The translations under genes were made by a program, and so were the position numbers. The notes beneath the pieces are model-generated. The model worked only from the letters and a program-made list of their open reading frames with translations. It was not told the origin of the DNA and made no database searches. DNA of 64,000 nt from Falsiroseomonas sp051859025 (lineage in GTDB: Bacteria > Pseudomonadota > Alphaproteobacteria > Acetobacterales > Acetobacteraceae), in assembly GCF_051859025.1 (NCBI RefSeq), contig NZ_JBHYGL010000012.1, forward strand, positions 62,001-126,000. Direction: 5' to 3'. Shown here piece by piece: positions 63,176 through 64,000 of the stretch (the stretch's first letter is position 1; every line of letters begins with the position of its first letter).

Positions 63176-63252
63176 CACGCGCCTCCGCAGCCATAGGGCA
63201 ACAGGCGGAGGGTGCGGCAGGCTGGCCGGTATGGCAACCAGTGGGCAGGCCG

Positions 63253-63423
63253 TCAGATCAGCGGGATCATCACCGACTTGGCGGCGAGCGCGGCAAGAAC
63301 GGCCAGCGCGACGGCGCCGCCCATCGGCAGGCGGCGGATGGCGACCGCGAAGACGGCGATCGCGACGATGAGGCCCCAGGCGGCGACATCACCGAAATCG
63401 ATCACGCTGGATAGCGAGGTCAT
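63253..63423 (-). CDS. 56-residue two-helix membrane protein
   Basis: A short frame from ATG 63423 to TGA 63253. Residues 15-27 (WGLIVAIAVFAVA) and 32-50 (GGAVALAVLAALAAKSV) are hydrophobic helices separated by a basic turn (IRRLP). It sits alone between the amidase and the acetyltransferase genes, both on the same strand, and the G+C-rich codon third positions support coding. No family is recognised. Confidence 0.55.
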   Translation of the reverse strand: MTSLSSVIDFGDVAAWGLIVAIAVFAVAIRRLPMGGAVALAVLAALAAKSVMIPLI

Positions 63424-63493
63424 GGCGGTTCTCCCCGGTTGCAGGCCTGTTCAGGATACAGGACCGCCCCGCCGGTTTCGAGCGGGAAGTGGA

Positions 63494-64000
63494 TCAACCC
63501 CCCCGCATGGCGGCGGAGAGGGAGGCGCGCGGCCTTCCCGCATGGTCCCAGTTGGCATCGTCCAGCCAGGCGCCGATGCGCGCGCGGCGGTCGGGCCATT
63601 CATCGTCGAGGATCGAATAGAAGGCGGTGTCGCGGCGCCTGCCCTTCACCACCAGATGGGCGCGGAGCGTCCCTTCCTCCGTGAAGCCAAGGCGCGCCGC
63701 GGCGGCGCGGGAGGGTGCGTTGAGGGCGTTGCACTTCCAGACCAGTCGCCGGTAGCCGAGGTCATCCATGGCATGGCGCATCAGGAGGAACATCGCCTCC
63801 GTCGCCGCGCGGGTGCGTTGCAGCCGGGGTGAGAACCAGATGTGGCCGATCTCGATCGCCGCGTTGGCGGGCTGGATTTCCATCAGCGTCAGCCAGCCGG
63901 ACACCGCGCCGCTGCTGTGCGGGCGGATGGCCCAGGCCATGGGGTCGTGCTGGGCGGCGAAGGCGGCGACGTGGCGGCGCATGGCATCGGCGTCCCCGAA
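63494..64000 (-). CDS. RimJ/RimL-type GNAT acetyltransferase, 5' end cut by the window
   Basis: The minus-strand frame is open to the right window edge (FGDADAMRRHVAAF), so the start lies outside. The visible part is typical of the GNAT subgroup with NAAIEIGHIWFSPRLQRTRAATEAMFLLMRHAMDDLGYRRLVWKCNALNAPSRAAAARLGF in kind; the R-x-x-x-A-T-E acetyl-CoA segment and the final GRRRDTAFYSILDDEWP are diagnostic of RimJ/RimL-like proteins. Substrate unknown; such proteins acetylate protein N-termini or small molecules. Confidence 0.86.
   Translation of the reverse strand, partial: FGDADAMRRHVAAFAAQHDPMAWAIRPHSSGAVSGWLTLMEIQPANAAIEIGHIWFSPRLQRTRAATEAMFLLMRHAMDDLGYRRLVWKCNALNAPSRAAAARLGFTEEGTLRAHLVVKGRRRDTAFYSILDDEWPDRRARIGAWLDDANWDHAGRPRASLSAAMRGG

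Overview
The window is 64 kb of very G+C-rich DNA from an alphaproteobacterium, most likely a Roseomonas-like member of the Acetobacteraceae (Rhodospirillales). That placement is an inference from gene content: a fused shikimate kinase/3-dehydroquinate synthase, an alphaproteobacterial-type aspartyl-tRNA synthetase, EipB, MmcB behind a GAAC-N7-GAAC SOS box, aerobic CobS/CobT, Atm1-type exporter and DUF3297. No rRNA, tRNA, CRISPR array or complete insertion sequence was found. A 100-N assembly gap lies at 57101-57200.

Layout. 1-3.5 kb: the truncated end of a NACHT-LRR STAND NTPase in visibly lower-G+C DNA, followed by a gene that keeps only the N-terminal domain of an IS5-type transposase. This is the one clearly foreign-looking segment. 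4.2-13.7 kb: housekeeping and envelope genes (rnd, aspS, EipB, an acyltransferase, then a minus-strand run of MATE pump, thioesterase and asparaginase-like protein, and a secreted alpha/beta hydrolase). 13.8-20.1 kb: sugar-acid catabolism (IlvD/Edd dehydratase, 2-keto-3-deoxy-acid dehydrogenase, diketo-acid hydrolase), facing an altronate dehydratase-family gene that is followed by two decayed small genes. 20.1-25.6 kb: YhaN/YhaO-type SMC-like ATPase and nuclease, plus an HD hydrolase.

25.6-35.7 kb: many small conserved genes (DUF3297, GH99-like, YcgN, DapA-like with cupin, DMT exporter, YgjP peptidase, SDR, xerD, aroK-aroB fusion, DUF2889). 35.7-41.1 kb: bolA, a J-domain protein, and cobS-DUF29-cobT, i.e. 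the AAA+ and VWA parts of the aerobic cobaltochelatase with an extra gene between them. 41.1-49.3 kb: a kinase-like protein lacking the phospho-acceptor histidine, rpmB, an Atm1-like exporter, a NUDIX protein, an Rrf2 regulator divergent from SOS-controlled mmcB, hldE, a cluster of hairpins, and a PPP-type phosphatase.

49.3-64 kb: two tandem paralogues with a degenerate EAL-like C-terminus (the first carries a long palindrome at its 5' end), an ABC exporter, a GH1-like glycosidase, a SYLF protein, two glycosyltransferases (one containing an octapeptide repeat array interrupted by the assembly gap), an Hpt protein with an NtrC-type regulator, two acetyltransferases, an amidase and small membrane proteins.

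Several genes share one promoter geometry: a TAG-type -10 element ending only 6-9 bases before the start codon, suggesting leaderless mRNAs. The most unusual items are the NACHT-LRR gene, the decayed two-gene nucleotidyltransferase module, the octapeptide repeat at the gap, the EAL-like pair with its palindrome, and the hairpin cluster before hldE.
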